This document shows positions 25,909 through 27,530 of a stretch of DNA of 27,530 nucleotides, piece after piece. Each line of letters starts with the position of its first letter. Positions within the stretch are counted from its first letter, which is position 1. A model generated the notes under the pieces. That model saw only the letters and a program-made list of their open reading frames with translations, was not told the origin of the DNA and did not search any database. Position numbers and translations under genes: made by a program. Source of the DNA: Chromera velia (lineage: Eukaryota > Sar > Chromeraceae); NCBI GenBank assembly GCA_018398765.1, contig JAHBMJ010000987.1, forward strand, positions 10,059-37,588, in the 5' to 3' direction.

Positions 25909-26840
25909 TTAATACCACTCATGATCTTTTGCGGCCCACCTTTCTGCAGGAAAGGAGTGAAGGTCCTCTGTGTTGACTTGGCAAGACCTACAAAAAATAG
26001 AGGGGAGGGGGCAAGAGAGACAGGACCCGACAGGACCATAACTCGAAGGGCGTAGACAGAAATAAAAGAGGAAGGTCAAAACAAGAGAGAACGGGACAGG
26101 ACAGAGACAGACAAGCAAAGACGGAAAAGGAGAGAGACGGGTAGAGGAGGGAGTAGGGGACAAAAGGAGCAATAAAGACTCACTGACCTGCAAGGAAGTG
26201 CACAGGTAGTCTTATCAAACTGTTGCATCATTTTGTTGGCCTCGGGCTCATCCAGAGCTAGCAACTGCAGGGGCGTATGAAGGACAACATCTCTTTGCCC
26301 CATCTCCTCCCTCCCCCGTTCGTCCATGATCGCCCCCCCAGGTTCCAGAAACGAAAACGAATGTCCCTTAGACTCGGCTTGGGCCAAGTCTGAGAAGAAA
26401 AATATGGTCATTTCGTTGTGGAGCTCTTTAAGAGCCTGCTGTGCTTCTGGGGTATCCTTTTCCTTCGGCAGTTTGGTGTTTGGCCAAAACTCTAGGCACA
26501 CCTTCCCTAACGCGCTTTGTATCAGGTTGAGGTCAAAAGAGGTACTGGAGAGATACATTGGGGTAAGACGCTTTTTTGCCATTCCACCCCTGTTAAACAC
26601 GGCAGGTAATAAGCCTCTCTCTGGCTCTTTCCTTGCTACCGATGGTGGAATCAAGGCAGTGAAAGCATCCGAAAAGAAATCACCTGTGTTTGGATAAGGT
26701 CTGTATACCCTTTCTAGGGTGGCCACCTCCCCAGATCCCCCACTGCCCTCCCCGGCCGTTTTTCTCTGGTATACCTGTTCAGGGTGTGTCTTAATGCTGC
26801 GATGACCTTTCGGCCAGCGTAGACAAGTGCATGTGATCAT
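25909..26840 (-). CDS. Unrecognised protein with C-terminal cysteine cluster, 2 exons
   Basis: Exon 1 is 26840-26188 and exon 2 is 25987-25909 (stop TAA). The intron has donor GCAG|GTCAGTGAG and acceptor TTTTTTGTAG, and the phase is kept, giving 243 aa from the ATG at 26840. Visible features are an N-terminal TCTCLRWPKGHRS, a Gly-rich linker, SSTSFDLNLIQSALGKVCLE, a helical PEAQQALKELHNEM, and a C-terminus in which splicing creates CALPCRSCQ followed by HSFPAERWAAKDHEWY. The CxxxCxxC cluster exists only in the spliced product. The frame stays open upstream of the ATG into a purine-rich repeat (EPLDALQY...), so an earlier start or an upstream exon is possible. The family is not recognised; no membrane span is seen. 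Confidence 0.55.
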
Positions 26841-26864
26841 GTATTGCAAAGCGTCAAGGGGCTC

Positions 26865-26910
26865 TCCCTCGCTCTCCCTCTGTCTCTCTTTCTCTCTCTT
26901 GTTGGTCAGC

Positions 26911-26960
<50 letters not shown>

Positions 26961-27036
26961 CTCTCTTTTTCTCTCTCTTTCTCTCTCTTTCTCTCTCTTT
27001 CTCTCTTCCTTTCTCTTTCTCTCTCTCTTTTTTTCA

Positions 27037-27076
<40 letters not shown>

Positions 27077-27115
27077 CTCTCTCCATTTCTCTCTCTCTAT
27101 TTCTTTCTCTCTCTA
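26865..27115. repeat. CT-rich microsatellite tract
   Basis: (CT)n with TTTCTCTCT variants over about 250 bp. Frames across it (SLSLSL on plus, RERERE on minus) are artefacts. On the plus strand it precedes a good polypyrimidine-TGCAG acceptor at 27168, like the CT-rich introns elsewhere in the window. Confidence 0.9.
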
Positions 27116-27150
27116 CGTATATCTACATCTGTCCTTCAGACTTCCGTTTT

Positions 27151-27287
27151 TTATTTGTCCAATTGCAGCTCATCGTAGGGGTATCTCCCAGGGACATATC
27201 CAGAAAGTGGGTGACTGATGTTCACCACCTTGTTGACTTCATCGAGTAACTGTTCCTCCAGAGGTCTCAAGCAGATGCCATCTCCAT
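27151..27287 (-). CDS. Candidate minus-strand terminal exon
   Basis: After a possible acceptor TTTAAG, the frame reads GDGICLRPLEEQLLDEV, then NISHPLSGYVPGRYPYDELQ, and ends with TAA at 27151-27153 (44 codons). The sequence is well balanced and protein-like. It conflicts with a plus-strand reading of the same DNA, so only one is likely to be real. The product is unknown. Confidence 0.3.
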
Positions 27288-27483
27288 CTTAAAGGAGGGG
27301 TCTGTGCACCCCCCAGCAGACAGTTCTGAGGTAGAGCGATTAGACAAAAGAGTGGATGCCCTCAGTGCCTACCTCGGGACCTCCCTCCTCCCACCCCGCT
27401 CCAAGTGGACCGATGCTACTTTCTCAAAACTGTGGAAGCAGAGCAACAGGTTCCTTCACTTCGATTGTGAGAAGACGGAGAGA
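27169..27483 (+). CDS. Candidate plus-strand exon(s), interrupted by TAA, partial
   Basis: A good acceptor (pyrimidine tract then AATTGCAG ending at 27168) is followed by LIVGVSPRDISRKWVTDVHH and a TAA at 27247-27249. The same frame then stays open to the poly-G end: QRSQADAISILKEG, a coiled-coil-like SSEVERLDKRVDALSAYLG, then TDATFSKLWKQSNRFLHF. The second part may be a separate exon beginning after CTCCAG at 27261. Alternatives are a decayed gene or a chance frame antisense to the 27151-27287 exon. Product unknown. Confidence 0.35.
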
Positions 27484-27530
27484 GAGGGGAGGGAGGGAGG
27501 TAGAGATGGGGGGGGGGGGGGGGGGGAGGG
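27484..27530. repeat. Purine-rich and poly-G end of the window
   Basis: GGGA repeats followed by a run of about 20 G. It mirrors the poly-G at position 1 and is typical of a place where assembly stops. Confidence 0.7.

Noticed and set aside
26326-26697. 123-codon plus frame
   Set aside because: Antisense to the better-supported, phase-consistent minus-strand orphan gene.

Overview
This is nuclear DNA of a eukaryote. Coding regions are split into many short exons joined by GT-AG introns, and the intergenic DNA is full of microsatellites, minisatellites and transposon debris. No tRNA, rRNA, snRNA or CRISPR was recognised. The bacterial/organellar-type tryptophanyl-tRNA synthetase with a signal-peptide-plus-transit-like leader, moderate GC content and strong TGCAG acceptors suggest an alga with a complex plastid. 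A chromerid such as Chromera velia is my guess, but the sequence does not prove it. Poly-G runs at both ends suggest the window is close to a whole contig.

Layout, left to right. 335-693 (+): last exon of an unrecognised gene. 1335-7057 (-): 14-exon tryptophan-tRNA ligase. 7058-7498: a 441-bp divergent promoter. 7499-12424 (+): 11-exon TRM6, the non-catalytic subunit of the tRNA m1A58 methyltransferase. 12425-13542: AT-rich spacer. 13543-14533 (-): two-exon secreted protein with ten cysteines, family unknown. 14534-15196: divergent promoter with TGCATGC boxes and a short very GC-rich block. 15197-17831 (+): two-exon RFT1. 17832-24243: gene-poor DNA holding an 806-bp MITE-like element, ATAATCATTAT clusters, an 830-bp GGAA satellite, a 146-bp tandem repeat, a Ty1/copia primer-binding site with a probable LTR, and a TGTTG-rich degenerate repeat. 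24244-27483: two minus-strand orphan coding regions, a CT-rich tract and coding-like sequence on both strands before the poly-G end.

The exon models of TrpRS, TRM6, RFT1 and the secreted protein were built by hand. Every junction keeps reading phase, and the spliced TrpRS, TRM6 and RFT1 products line up with family features that I know. The two tRNA genes (charging and methylation) share one divergent promoter. RFT1, a factor of N-glycosylation in the ER, shares another with a secretory protein. Across 26 modelled introns, the donor is unusually often GTCAG and the acceptor nearly always TGCAG.
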